This document shows positions 31,835-40,012 of a stretch of 64,000 nt of DNA, one piece after another (within the stretch, counting starts at the first letter, position 1; each line of letters begins with the position of its first letter). The position numbers were made by a program, and so were the translations under genes. The stretch comes from JBGLNJ01 sp034434835 (GTDB taxonomy: Bacteria; Chloroflexota; Anaerolineae; Fen-1058): positions 45,606 through 109,605 of the forward strand of contig DAOTXX010000152.1 in NCBI GenBank assembly GCA_034434835.1, read 5' to 3'. The notes beneath the pieces were generated by a model. The model saw nothing but the letters and a program-made list of their open reading frames with translations, was not told the origin of the DNA and searched no databases.

Positions 31835-33659
31835 ATTTGAAGAAGAAGAATTCGACACACAGTTCAATGGCAAGATCGTGCTGCGCATCCTGGCCCAGAC
31901 CCGGCCGCACTGGCGCTGGCTGGTCGGCTTCCTGGCGGCGATCGTGCTGGTGGCGCTGATGGACTCGTACCTGAATTTCCTCAAAAAGGAGATCGTGGAC
32001 CAGGGCATCCTGAACCGGGACATGGCGACCCTGACGCGGGTGATCGCCGCCTATGGCGGGGTGAACCTGGCGCAGGCGGGCCTGGTCTTTGCCTTTATCT
32101 TTCTGGCGGCGATCCTGGGCGAGCGCGTCCAGTACGATCTGCGCCAAAAGATGTTCAACCACCTGCAAGACCTGTCGTTTTCGTACTTTAGCCGGACGCC
32201 GGTGGGCTGGATCATGTCGCGCGTCACGTCCGACTCGGAACGCATCGCTCAACTGGTGACGTGGGGACTGCTGGATGTGACCTGGGCGGTCGTGACCATC
32301 GCCTCGTCGGTGATCTTTATGCTTGCCATCAACGCCCGACTGGCGCTGTTGGTGTTCGCCGTGATTCCGGTGTTGGTGATCGCGGCAGCTCAGTTCAGGC
32401 GCAAAATCATCGTCGAATACCGCAAGGCGCGCAAGATCAATTCCAAGATCACCGGCACGTTCAACGAAAACATCATTGGCGTGCGTGTGGTCAAGGCGCT
32501 ATGCCGCGAAGAAGAGAACCTGCGCGAGTTTGGCGAGCTGACGGGCAAGATGTACCGTGCCAGCTTCCGGGCGGCCTGGCTTTCGGCGCTGTTCCTGCCC
32601 ATCGTGCAGGTGATCAGCGCGGTGGCGATGGGCAGCGTCATCTGGTATGGCGGCTGGGACGTGCAGTGGGGCGGCCTGACGCTCGGCGGCCTCCAGGCGT
32701 TCGTCTCGTACGTCTCGTTCATGCTCTGGCCGGTCCAAGACCTGGCGCACGTCTATGCCGAACTGCAACACGCCATCGCGTCTGCCGAGCGGTCGTTTTC
32801 GCTCATGGACGCTGTGCCGGAGGTGGCCGACCGACCTGGGGCGATTGACCCGGGCACTCTCCAGGGCGACATCGAGTTCGACCACGTGAGCTTTTGGTAC
32901 GAGGCCGACAAGCCGGTGCTGCGGGATTTTTCGCTCAAGGTCAAGCGCGGCGAGACGATCGCGCTGGTCGGCCCGACGGGCGGCGGCAAGACGACCATCG
33001 TCAATTTGCTGTGCCGCTTTTACGAGCCAAAGTGCGGCGTCATCCGCATCGGCGGACGCGATTACACCGGGCTGACGCTGCACGCCATCCAGTCGCGCAT
33101 CGGCGTGGTGCTGCAAACGCCGCATCTGTTTTCCGGCAGCATCCGCGAAAACATTCGCTATGGCCGCCTGGACGCGACGGATGAGGAAATCGAAGCGGCC
33201 GCGAAACTGGCCGGGGCGCACGACTTTATCACAACCCTGGACCAGGGTTACGACGCCGACGTAGGCGAGGGCGGCAACCTGCTCTCGGTCGGACAAAAGC
33301 AGCTCATCAGCCTGGCGCGCGCGATCCTGGCGCGCCCCGAAATCTTTATCATGGACGAGGCGACCAGCTCGGTGGACACGCTGACCGAGGCGCTCATCCA
33401 AAAAGGGATGGAATCGCTGATGAAGGGCCGCACCAGTTTCATCATCGCGCACCGACTCAGCACGATCAGGCGCGCCGACCGAATCCTGGTCATCGAAGAC
33501 GGGCGCATCCAGGAGATGGGCACGCACGCGGAGCTGCTGCGGGCGCGAGGGCGCTATTACCGGCTGTACACCCAGCAGTTCCGACAAGAGCGCGAGCAAG
33601 AATACGATGTGTTCAGAGTGCCCGTTGGCGGTTGGCAGATGGCCGCTCCGCGTGGCTGA
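31821..33659 (+). CDS. heterodimeric ABC exporter half-transporter, catalytic subunit
   Basis: 612 residues: six-helix domain (about 30-325) and nucleotide-binding domain (about 350-590). Walker A GPTGGGKTT, Walker B IFIMDEATSSVD with the catalytic Glu, H-loop FIIAHRLST. The signature is LSVGQ instead of LSGGQ. It therefore completes one full site (its own Walker motifs with LSGGQ of the partner) and one degenerate site (partner's Asp with its LSVGQ). The last 12 codons (PVGGWQMAAPRG) fall in a heptamer array, so the C-terminal tail is probably not conserved. Confidence 0.93.
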   Translation: MSHYEFEEEEFDTQFNGKIVLRILAQTRPHWRWLVGFLAAIVLVALMDSYLNFLKKEIVDQGILNRDMATLTRVIAAYGGVNLAQAGLVFAFIFLAAILGERVQYDLRQKMFNHLQDLSFSYFSRTPVGWIMSRVTSDSERIAQLVTWGLLDVTWAVVTIASSVIFMLAINARLALLVFAVIPVLVIAAAQFRRKIIVEYRKARKINSKITGTFNENIIGVRVVKALCREEENLREFGELTGKMYRASFRAAWLSALFLPIVQVISAVAMGSVIWYGGWDVQWGGLTLGGLQAFVSYVSFMLWPVQDLAHVYAELQHAIASAERSFSLMDAVPEVADRPGAIDPGTLQGDIEFDHVSFWYEADKPVLRDFSLKVKRGETIALVGPTGGGKTTIVNLLCRFYEPKCGVIRIGGRDYTGLTLHAIQSRIGVVLQTPHLFSGSIRENIRYGRLDATDEEIEAAAKLAGAHDFITTLDQGYDADVGEGGNLLSVGQKQLISLARAILARPEIFIMDEATSSVDTLTEALIQKGMESLMKGRTSFIIAHRLSTIRRADRILVIEDGRIQEMGTHAELLRARGRYYRLYTQQFRQEREQEYDVFRVPVGGWQMAAPRG

Positions 33660-33713
33660 TGGCAGATAGCAAATGGCGGATAGCCGATGGCGGATGGCCG
33701 ATGGCGGATGGCG
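33624..33713. repeat. heptamer array (GATGGCN), crossing a stop codon
   Basis: Units read GTTGGCG, GTTGGCA, GATGGCC, GCTCCGC, GTGGCT, GATGGCA, GATAGCA, AATGGCG, GATAGCC, GATGGCG, GATGGCC, GATGGCG, GATGGCG. Only one unit is six bases. The array starts inside the exporter gene and contains its TGA. Confidence 0.75.
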
Positions 33714-33890
33714 TACTTGTTTACCGTCTGTAGCCGCGAAATGAATTTCGCGGCTGTCACGCCCAGTCTGCTGAAGCAGACTGGGGCCATCGCCAACCGG
33801 CTTCAGCCGGTTTCTCGTATCAGCCGGATGATTCATCATCCGGCCAGGGGCGGGTTGGGCAATGACTGCCAAAGGCGGTAAACAAGTACC
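33713..33890. mobile_element. MITE-like multi-hairpin element
   Basis: Terminal inverted repeats GTACTTGTTTACCG (33713-33726) and CGGTAAACAAGTAC (33876-33889), flanked by direct repeats GGATGGC (33706-33712 and 33891-33897). Inside are four perfect hairpins with 2-nt loops: 33732-33755 (11-bp stem), 33762-33785 (11), 33795-33812 (8), 33823-33844 (10). No ORF. The left target copy is part of the heptamer array. This element and the array account for the 314-bp gap at 33660-33973. Confidence 0.75.
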
Positions 33891-33973
33891 GGATGGCTTT
33901 TGTGTGTCGCAGGCGAGCATGCGGCGTGCGATAGGACCGAGGGGCAAATGCCCCAATACCAAAGGAAACTGAC

Positions 33974-34984
33974 ATGGCAACTCGATTCAATATTCCACGT
34001 GATTTGCAGGGCTATACCTGGCGGCCTTTTCGCCGCGAGGACGTGCCGGCGTTGTACGAGATGTTGATGGCGGTAGACCGCGCCGATCAGCGGCATTTCA
34101 TCATGACGTTGCAAGATATGGAAACGCAGTATGACGATCCGTGGTCGAACGCAGAGGTGGACTCACTGTTGGCCTTTACGCCGGAAGGCCGGGTCGCGGC
34201 GATGGCGCGCGTGTTCGCTAATCCCAAACCGGTGGAAGAATGTCGCGCGCACCTGTGGACCGAAGTGCACCCGGCACACCGGGGCAACGGGCTGGACGAT
34301 GTCGTCTTGGAATGGGCTGAGGCGCGAGGCCGGGCCAAATTGGATGAAATGCCCTTTGACTTTCCGCGCATCCTGCGCGTCGGCATTCAGGACGACTTGC
34401 GCGATCAGATCGCTCTGATCGAACGACATGGCTTTCGCCCGACGCGTTACTTTTATCGGATGCGCCGCGACTTGAGCCAGCCGATCCCCGAAGGCGCGCC
34501 GCCGGAGGGCATCACGCTGAGAGCCTACAGTCCCGAGCTGAGCCAGGGCATGTTGCAGGCGTTCAACGAATCGTTCGCCGATCATTGGGGCTTTGAGCCG
34601 GCGACCGAAAGCGACTGGGACATGTTCTTTCTCAAGCGCGCGGACTTTAGACCTGACCTCACCTTCGTCGCGCTGCAAGGCGACGAGGTGGTAGGGTTCA
34701 GCTTCAACGTCGTCAACTGCGAGACGAACGAGCGGTACAACGTTCGGGAAGGTTGGGTGCAAGACCTGGGCGTACGGCGCGCATGGCGCAAGCGCGGCGT
34801 CGCCACGGCCTTGCTGTGCGCCTCGATGCGCGCGTTCAAGGCCGACGGGCTTGACGATGCCATGCTCGGCGTGGACACGGAAAATCCCACCGGTGCGCGG
34901 CGACTCTATGAGCGGCTGGGCTTTGTTCAGGTCAAGCGGTTCGTCTCGTTCGAGAAACCGGTCATCGGATCGCTGGTGATATAG
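33974..34984 (+). CDS. two-domain GNAT acetyltransferase
   Basis: 336 residues with two GNAT modules. The N-terminal one (about 10-160) has HLWTEVHPAHRGNGLDDVVL. The C-terminal one (about 175-330) has WVQDLGVRRAWRKRGVATAL with the canonical R-x-x-G-x-A loop and GVDTENPTGARRLYERLGF. In such tandem proteins usually one domain is catalytic, here probably the C-terminal one; some mycothiol synthase-like proteins share this build. Substrate unknown. Separated from the exporter genes by the array and MITE. Confidence 0.85.
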   Translation: MATRFNIPRDLQGYTWRPFRREDVPALYEMLMAVDRADQRHFIMTLQDMETQYDDPWSNAEVDSLLAFTPEGRVAAMARVFANPKPVEECRAHLWTEVHPAHRGNGLDDVVLEWAEARGRAKLDEMPFDFPRILRVGIQDDLRDQIALIERHGFRPTRYFYRMRRDLSQPIPEGAPPEGITLRAYSPELSQGMLQAFNESFADHWGFEPATESDWDMFFLKRADFRPDLTFVALQGDEVVGFSFNVVNCETNERYNVREGWVQDLGVRRAWRKRGVATALLCASMRAFKADGLDDAMLGVDTENPTGARRLYERLGFVQVKRFVSFEKPVIGSLVI

Positions 34985-35010
34985 CGGCTCAGAAAACGAT
35001 TTGCCATGGA

Positions 35011-35029
35011 GGCAGGCCTTGCGCCTGCC
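35011..35029. repeat. hairpin shared with the element at 14027-14131
   Basis: GGCAGGCCTTGCGCCTGCC recurs here after a similar AGAAAACGATTTG lead-in, just behind the two-domain GNAT gene. Confidence 0.55.
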
Positions 35030-35038
35030 CCATGTGCA

Positions 35039-35116
35039 TCAACTTGAGGTTGGAGTGCAGGCCTCAGCCTGCATCAAACGCGGCCTGAAGGCCGCACTCC
35101 GGGACTAGAGTTGACA
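35039..35116. repeat. short palindromic dispersed element, copy 2 (inverse)
   Basis: Inverse copy of the element at 3968-4047: TCAACTTGAGG...TTGACA ends, GGAGTG/CACTCC stem, and hairpins TGCAGGC/GCCTGCA and GCGGCCT-ga-AGGCCGC. It directly precedes the HAD gene. Confidence 0.7.
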
Positions 35117-35132
35117 CCAATGAGGAGTGAAC

Positions 35133-35753
35133 ATGCCAATACGAGCGGTGATCTTGGACATTGGCGGTGTGATCGTCCACGATAAAAACCACGACAAGCG
35201 CCACGAGTGGGAAGTGCGCCTGGGCCTGTCCCCGGGCCAATTGACGCAGATTGTGTTCGGCTCAGAAGCTGCGGCGCGTGCGGCCTCGGGCGAGCTTCCT
35301 GAGCAAGACGTGTGGAAAGAGGTCGGCCATCAGCTTGGCCTGCGGGAGGATCAACTGCCTGAATTGCAGCGAGACTTTTGGGCAGGCGAGCAACTCGATA
35401 CTGAGCTGGTGCAGTTTATCCAAAGCCTGCGCCCGCGCTACAAGATCGGCATCATCAGCAATGCCTGGTCGGAGGCGCGCTTTTTCCACAATGTCAAGTT
35501 CAAGCTGAACACATGGGTGGATGTGGCCGTCTATTCCGCCGAGGTCAAGCTGGTCAAGCCTGACCCGCGCATCTATCAACTGGCGCTGGCGCAACTGGAT
35601 GTGCACGCCGATGAATCTGTGTTCGTGGACGATATGTTGGTCAATGTGCAGGCCGCGCAGGCACTCGGCATGAAAGGGGTGCAATTCAAAAGCACCGAAC
35701 AGACCATCAACGAGATCAAGGAGATTCTTGACTATTCCTCAACCTGGGGTTGA
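35133..35753 (+). CDS. HAD-superfamily hydrolase (subfamily IA)
   Basis: 206 residues from the ATG with GAGGAG five bases upstream (GTG two codons earlier is in frame). HAD motif I is LDIGGVIV, with Gly in place of the second Asp as in YihX-like members. Motif II lies in IGIISNAWSEA, the Lys motif in LVKPDPRIY, and motif IV in VFVDDMLVNVQAA. Likely a small-molecule phosphatase or haloacid/epoxide-type hydrolase; the missing second Asp argues for caution about phosphatase activity. Confidence 0.88.
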   Translation: MPIRAVILDIGGVIVHDKNHDKRHEWEVRLGLSPGQLTQIVFGSEAAARAASGELPEQDVWKEVGHQLGLREDQLPELQRDFWAGEQLDTELVQFIQSLRPRYKIGIISNAWSEARFFHNVKFKLNTWVDVAVYSAEVKLVKPDPRIYQLALAQLDVHADESVFVDDMLVNVQAAQALGMKGVQFKSTEQTINEIKEILDYSSTWG

Positions 35754-35899
35754 GCAAGCCAACTGATGACCTGACGCAGGCGCTGAAGGAACTTGGCCGG
35801 AGTGAGCACAACTACAGATATGCTCGCGTTTGGGCGGTAATGCCGGATGTTGAAAGTGTCAAGATTTTGCAGACCTAGCACAAAGCTGCCCGATGAAAG

Positions 35900-35975
35900 G
35901 ACCAAGCCCCCTTCGGGGGCTACTGTTCAGCCCGAAGGGCTTGGGTCTTTCAGCCTGGACGTTCACGTCCAGGCT
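35900..35975. terminator. hairpin cluster after the HAD gene
   Basis: A long imperfect hairpin from GACCAAGCCC (35900) to GGGCTTGGGTC (ends 35947) with TTT after it can serve as terminator. A perfect 11-bp hairpin AGCCTGGACGT-tc-ACGTCCAGGCT (35952-35975) follows; it has the same 2-nt loop style as the other cassettes. The remaining 277-bp gap shows no gene. Confidence 0.6.
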
Positions 35976-36030
35976 ACGGAGCGCAAAACTTACACACACC
36001 CGGCCAAGTGCCAAAACATGAGGAGTTCCC

Positions 36031-37407
36031 ATGTGCAATTTACTTTCCACGCAGCCACAACTGACGATGTTCGAGAGCAACCTGCTCGCACCGCGTAACC
36101 TGGGCGATGGACTCGTCCTCCGCTTTGCCACGCCTGCTGATGTGGAGGCGCTGGCGCAATTCAACGGGCGCATCCACGGCGTCGAGCGACCCGACAAGTT
36201 TGATCCGATGGTGGCCGCCTGGACGCGCGATTTCTGCTCGGAACAACATCCGACGTGCGGGTCATCCAACGTCACGCTGGTCGAGGACACGTGCACAGGC
36301 AAGATCGTCTCGACGATGTGCCTGATCCCGCAGACGTGGACGTATGCCGGGATTCCGTTCGAGGTCGGGCGGCCCGAAGCCGTAGGGACCGATCCAGATT
36401 ATCGAAGACGGGGGCTTGTCCGGGCGCAATTCGAGGTGATCCACGCCAAAAGCGCGGCGATGGGGCACCTGGTTCAGGCCATCACGGGCATCGCATGGTA
36501 CTATCGCCAGTTCGGATACGAGTACGCGCTCGACCTGGACGGCGGGCGGATCACATATTGGGAGAGCATTCCGGCGTTGAAAGAAGGGGAGACCGAGCCG
36601 TATCGCCTGCGCCCCATGACACCGGACGATGTGCCATTCGTCAAGGCGCTGCACGAGCAAGACTGCAAGCGATCGCTGGTCGCGTGCGTGCGGCCAGATT
36701 GGGTCTGGGACGCCCTGTTCTCCTGGTACTCGCCCGACTCGTTCGAGCGGCGGCCGTTCTACATCATCGAAAAAGCCAACGGGCAAGCGGTGGGCTACCT
36801 GGTGGCGGATCGCGAAATGTGGCACGACCAGTTCATGGTGGACGAGCTGGTCGTTCTCGAAGGCCAACCGCTGCGAGCCATCCTGTTTTCGGCCTTGCGC
36901 GCGCTCAAGCCGATCGCCCAAGCCCTGGCGGCTTCGCTCTCCAAGACCCTGGGGCCGCTCTACTGGAAAGTCGGGCGAGAGCATCCCGTCTTTGACGCTG
37001 TCCCGGAGCTGGTGCAAAAGCCGCGCCTGCCGTATGGCTGGTACATCCGCGTGGCCGATGTGCCGCGCTTTCTCATGCACATTGCGCCTGCGCTCGAAGC
37101 GCGGCTGGCCCGCTCGACGATGGCCGGCTACACGGGCGAGGTCCACGTCAACGAATACCGCGGCGGCTTCAAGATGGTGTGGGAGCAGGGGCGGCTGGTC
37201 GAGGCCGGGCCGTGGCAGCACGTGATCGATCAGCATGACGATCACGCCGGCTTTCCGCCGCTCGTGTTCCTGCAACTGCTGTTTGGCCGGGCCTCGATCA
37301 TGGAATTACGGACGTTCTACCCCGATTGCTGGGCGAATGACGAGGCCACCGTGCTGCTCGAGGCACTGTTCCCCAAAGCCTACTCGTGCGTGATTCCGGT
37401 GGGATGA
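36031..37407 (+). CDS. Eis-like GNAT acetyltransferase
   Basis: 458 residues. N-terminal GNAT domain (about 20-170) with VGTDPDYRRRGLVRAQFEVI; a second GNAT-like region (about 190-330), and a C-terminal sterol-carrier-like part. This is the three-part layout of Eis-type enzymes, some of which multi-acetylate aminoglycosides. Eis uses its terminal carboxylate in catalysis; here the chain ends CVIPVG. A GAGGAG box precedes the ATG. It lies in the acetyltransferase-rich stretch downstream of the exporter. Confidence 0.75.
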   Translation: MCNLLSTQPQLTMFESNLLAPRNLGDGLVLRFATPADVEALAQFNGRIHGVERPDKFDPMVAAWTRDFCSEQHPTCGSSNVTLVEDTCTGKIVSTMCLIPQTWTYAGIPFEVGRPEAVGTDPDYRRRGLVRAQFEVIHAKSAAMGHLVQAITGIAWYYRQFGYEYALDLDGGRITYWESIPALKEGETEPYRLRPMTPDDVPFVKALHEQDCKRSLVACVRPDWVWDALFSWYSPDSFERRPFYIIEKANGQAVGYLVADREMWHDQFMVDELVVLEGQPLRAILFSALRALKPIAQALAASLSKTLGPLYWKVGREHPVFDAVPELVQKPRLPYGWYIRVADVPRFLMHIAPALEARLARSTMAGYTGEVHVNEYRGGFKMVWEQGRLVEAGPWQHVIDQHDDHAGFPPLVFLQLLFGRASIMELRTFYPDCWANDEATVLLEALFPKAYSCVIPVG

Positions 37408-37412
37408 CAACC

Positions 37413-37449
37413 AAGACCTTTGGGGTTTTCTAAACCCCAAAGGTCTTTT
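37413..37449 (+). terminator. intrinsic terminator after the Eis-like gene
   Basis: Perfect 16-bp stem AAGACCTTTGGGGTTT (37413-37428)/AAACCCCAAAGGTCTT (37432-37447), loop TCT, T-run to 37449. The run merges into a TATAAT (37449-37454) that may be the -10 of the next gene. Confidence 0.8.
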
Positions 37450-37476
37450 ATAATTGCGTGCGGAGAGGACGCTGCC

Positions 37477-38640
37477 ATGTCGCACTTGCCGGTCACAAAC
37501 CGTTTTTCGATTCCGCCTGTTCGCACGCTGGCGCGTTGGCTGCTGGTGGCCGGAGCGGTCCTGACGGTCGGCGGGCTGCTGTGGAACGCGCGGGTGCCGC
37601 TGACGCCCTTTATCATTGGCCTGGTGCTGGCTTACGTCCTGTTACCCGTCGTCAATACGCTGGCCCGGCGCATCCCCCGCGCGCTGGCGATTCTGATCGT
37701 TTATATTGTCGGCCTCGCGCTCGTCGTCGGCGTCATCGCCTATCTGGTGCCGCAGATCGTCTATCAGGTCCAGCAGCTTTTGGCCAGTCTGCCTTCCGTC
37801 GGCCAGATGCAAGAGGCGATCAGCGATCTGGTGCAACTGTACCAAAGCCGGGTGCCGCCTTCGATCCGGCAGCCGATTGACGAAGCCTTGACGAATGCGC
37901 TGCGCACCTTCCAGGCCAACTTGACGACGTACATCCAGGAAGCAGGACGATTCGTCTGGATCCAAGTGCTGCAGGTGATCAACACCGTCTCGTTCCTGAT
38001 CGGCTTTTTCATCGTCCCGATCTGGCTGTTCTATGTGCTGCACGATCAGGCCAAAAGCCATGCGTGGATTGACCAGATGCTGCATCCGCGCCTGCGCGCC
38101 GATTTTTGGAACATTTGCGACATCACCAATCACGATCTGGGCGACTATGTGCGCGGGCAGCTCACGCTCAGCCTCATCATCGGCGGCCTGGTCGGCCTCG
38201 GCATGCTCATCCTGCAACTGGTCGGCTTCAACATGCCGTATGCGCTGCTGCTGGGCATCATCTCGATGCTGACCGAATTGATCCCGGTGATCGGCCCGGC
38301 GCTGGGTATGATCCCCGGTGTGTTGATCGGGCTGTTGATCTCGCCTGGCACCGGGCTGGCCGCGTTGATCGTCTACCTGGTCATCCAGCAATTTGAAAAC
38401 AGCTTTCTCGTGCCGCGCATCATCGGCGGGAGCATCAGGATTCACCCGGCGATCCTCACGGTGATCATCATCGCGATGGGCTATCGTTTCGGGCTGATCG
38501 GCATCATCATGGCTGCGCCGCTGGCGGCGATCGCGCGCGACCTGTTCATCTACCTTCATCGCCGCCTCGAGGGGCTTGGCGCCGAGGAAGCGCGGGCAGG
38601 CTTGATCCACGAACGCAAAACAGCGCCGCGCAAGGCCTAA
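37477..38640 (+). CDS. AI-2E family transporter (UPF0118 membrane protein)
   Basis: 387 residues from the ATG with GGAGAGGAC upstream. About eight helices: an N-terminal pair, a long soluble segment (about 90-170) and a C-terminal bundle with LTELIPVIGPALGMIPGVLIGL, the conserved PxxG-rich segment of the AI-2E/PerM family. Members export small molecules or act as Na+(Li+)/H+ antiporters; the substrate here is unknown. Separate transcription unit with its own -10 at 37449. Confidence 0.9.
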   Translation: MSHLPVTNRFSIPPVRTLARWLLVAGAVLTVGGLLWNARVPLTPFIIGLVLAYVLLPVVNTLARRIPRALAILIVYIVGLALVVGVIAYLVPQIVYQVQQLLASLPSVGQMQEAISDLVQLYQSRVPPSIRQPIDEALTNALRTFQANLTTYIQEAGRFVWIQVLQVINTVSFLIGFFIVPIWLFYVLHDQAKSHAWIDQMLHPRLRADFWNICDITNHDLGDYVRGQLTLSLIIGGLVGLGMLILQLVGFNMPYALLLGIISMLTELIPVIGPALGMIPGVLIGLLISPGTGLAALIVYLVIQQFENSFLVPRIIGGSIRIHPAILTVIIIAMGYRFGLIGIIMAAPLAAIARDLFIYLHRRLEGLGAEEARAGLIHERKTAPRKA

Positions 38641-38647
38641 CCATCGG

Positions 38648-39835
38648 CTATTGAGCCTGGAAGCTCCTGGCGAATTCTTGCCTGACCTCTTGCATCACCT
38701 GCGGATCACTCAGCAAGTCTATGGCCGTCATCGCCATACCTTTGGCCGCGTTGATCAGCCCCTCGTGGCCGGCCGGGGAGAGGGACGCCTCACGAAACTC
38801 GACTGTGTGACCGGCGGTGCCATCGGGCGCGATGGCCAGATACGGATGAAGCGCGGGGAGCGCCTGGCTGACGTTGCCCATGTCGGTCGAACCCATGCGC
38901 TCGTTCGGACGGGGATCGTGTACTTCGACGCCGATCGCGCGCCAGTTGTCCGCAAACAACCGCGCCATGACCGGATTAGGGATCATTTCAGCATAGCCCG
39001 GCTTTGTGGTGCACTTGAGTTGAGCGCCTGTGGCCGTCGCCGCCGCCTGGGCGCATTGAATCACACGCTGCAAAATCTCTTGCGTATATTTTTGCCTGGC
39101 CGAGCGCACGCTGAATTCAGCGGACGCATATTCGGGGATAATGTTCACAGCCTTGCCGCCGTCGGTGATAATGCCGTGTACGCGCGCATCCGGCTTGAGG
39201 TGCAGTCTAAGCGCATTGACATTGTTGAACGTCAGGATGACGGCTTCCAGCGCGTTGATGCCGTCTTCCGGCGCGGCAGCGGCGTGCGAAGCTTTGCCGG
39301 TGAACTCGACCGTCAGGCGCGACGAGGCGAGCGACGTGCGCGCCACCATCGTCCAGGCCGACGGGTGAACCATCATCGCCGCATCCACATCGCTAAACAC
39401 GCCGCGCTCCAGCAACGTGATCTTGCCGCCCCCACCCTCCTCCGCAGGTGTGCCGATCACCAGCACGCGACCGGGCAACTGGTACATCACCTGGCGCACC
39501 GCAATGCCTGCCCCGATCGCGGAAGTGGCAATGATATTGTGCCCGCACGCATGGCCGAGTTCGGGCAAAGCGTCATATTCGGCCAGCAGCGCGACTGTGG
39601 GGCCGGGGCTGGCGCCGCTGGCTTGGGCGCGAAATGCCGTCTCCAATCCACCCACGCCGCGCTCGACGACAAAACCGTGCGCCTCCAGCGTGTCGCACAG
39701 CAGCGCCGCCGATTTGAACTCTTGAAAGGCGATCTCGGGGTTGACGTGCAGCATCGAGCTGATGTGTACGAGATCATCGCGCATCGCATCAATTGCCGCG
39801 ATCGCGCGTTGCTTCAGATCCGATGCTTGGGACAT
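38648..39835 (-). CDS. M20D amidohydrolase (AbgB-like)
   Basis: 395 residues, ATG with AGGAGC six bases upstream. Metal ligands: GHACGHNIIATSAIG (Cys, His), GTPAEEGGGGK (Glu pair), and MMVHPSAWT (His). The lid insertion KASHAAAAPEDGINALEAV is typical of AbgB/p-aminobenzoyl-glutamate hydrolase-like proteins. It cleaves an N-acyl or N-aroyl amino acid. Convergent with the AI-2E gene, and 177 bp downstream of another M20 peptidase in the same direction, all behind the second importer; probably processes imported substrates. Confidence 0.9.
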   Translation of the reverse strand: MSQASDLKQRAIAAIDAMRDDLVHISSMLHVNPEIAFQEFKSAALLCDTLEAHGFVVERGVGGLETAFRAQASGASPGPTVALLAEYDALPELGHACGHNIIATSAIGAGIAVRQVMYQLPGRVLVIGTPAEEGGGGKITLLERGVFSDVDAAMMVHPSAWTMVARTSLASSRLTVEFTGKASHAAAAPEDGINALEAVILTFNNVNALRLHLKPDARVHGIITDGGKAVNIIPEYASAEFSVRSARQKYTQEILQRVIQCAQAAATATGAQLKCTTKPGYAEMIPNPVMARLFADNWRAIGVEVHDPRPNERMGSTDMGNVSQALPALHPYLAIAPDGTAGHTVEFREASLSPAGHEGLINAAKGMAMTAIDLLSDPQVMQEVRQEFARSFQAQ

Positions 39836-39953
39836 TGGCTTGCTCCTATCTTTTTTGTCTCACCCAAACGGTCACCTGTCCTGCGCGCGCAGCGCCCAGT
39901 CGCGCCCAGAGGGCGCTCCTACGGGAAACTTGTCTGCCCGCCGACGACCGGCC

Positions 39954-39996
39954 AAAGACAAAGGACGAAAGTTCAACGCATCTTTCGTCCTTCGTC
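39954..39996. repeat. heptamer-phased fold-back array between two M20 genes
   Basis: AAAGACA, AAGGACG, AAAGTTC are mirrored by CTTTCGT, CCTTCGT. The arms form a hairpin around AACGCAT. Confidence 0.55.
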
Positions 39997-40012
39997 ATAG
40001 GTCTGCCGCAGA

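Noticed and set aside
33624..33713. Possible CRISPR-like array
   Set aside because: Units are 7 bases without spacers and no cas gene is present; it is a phased short array.
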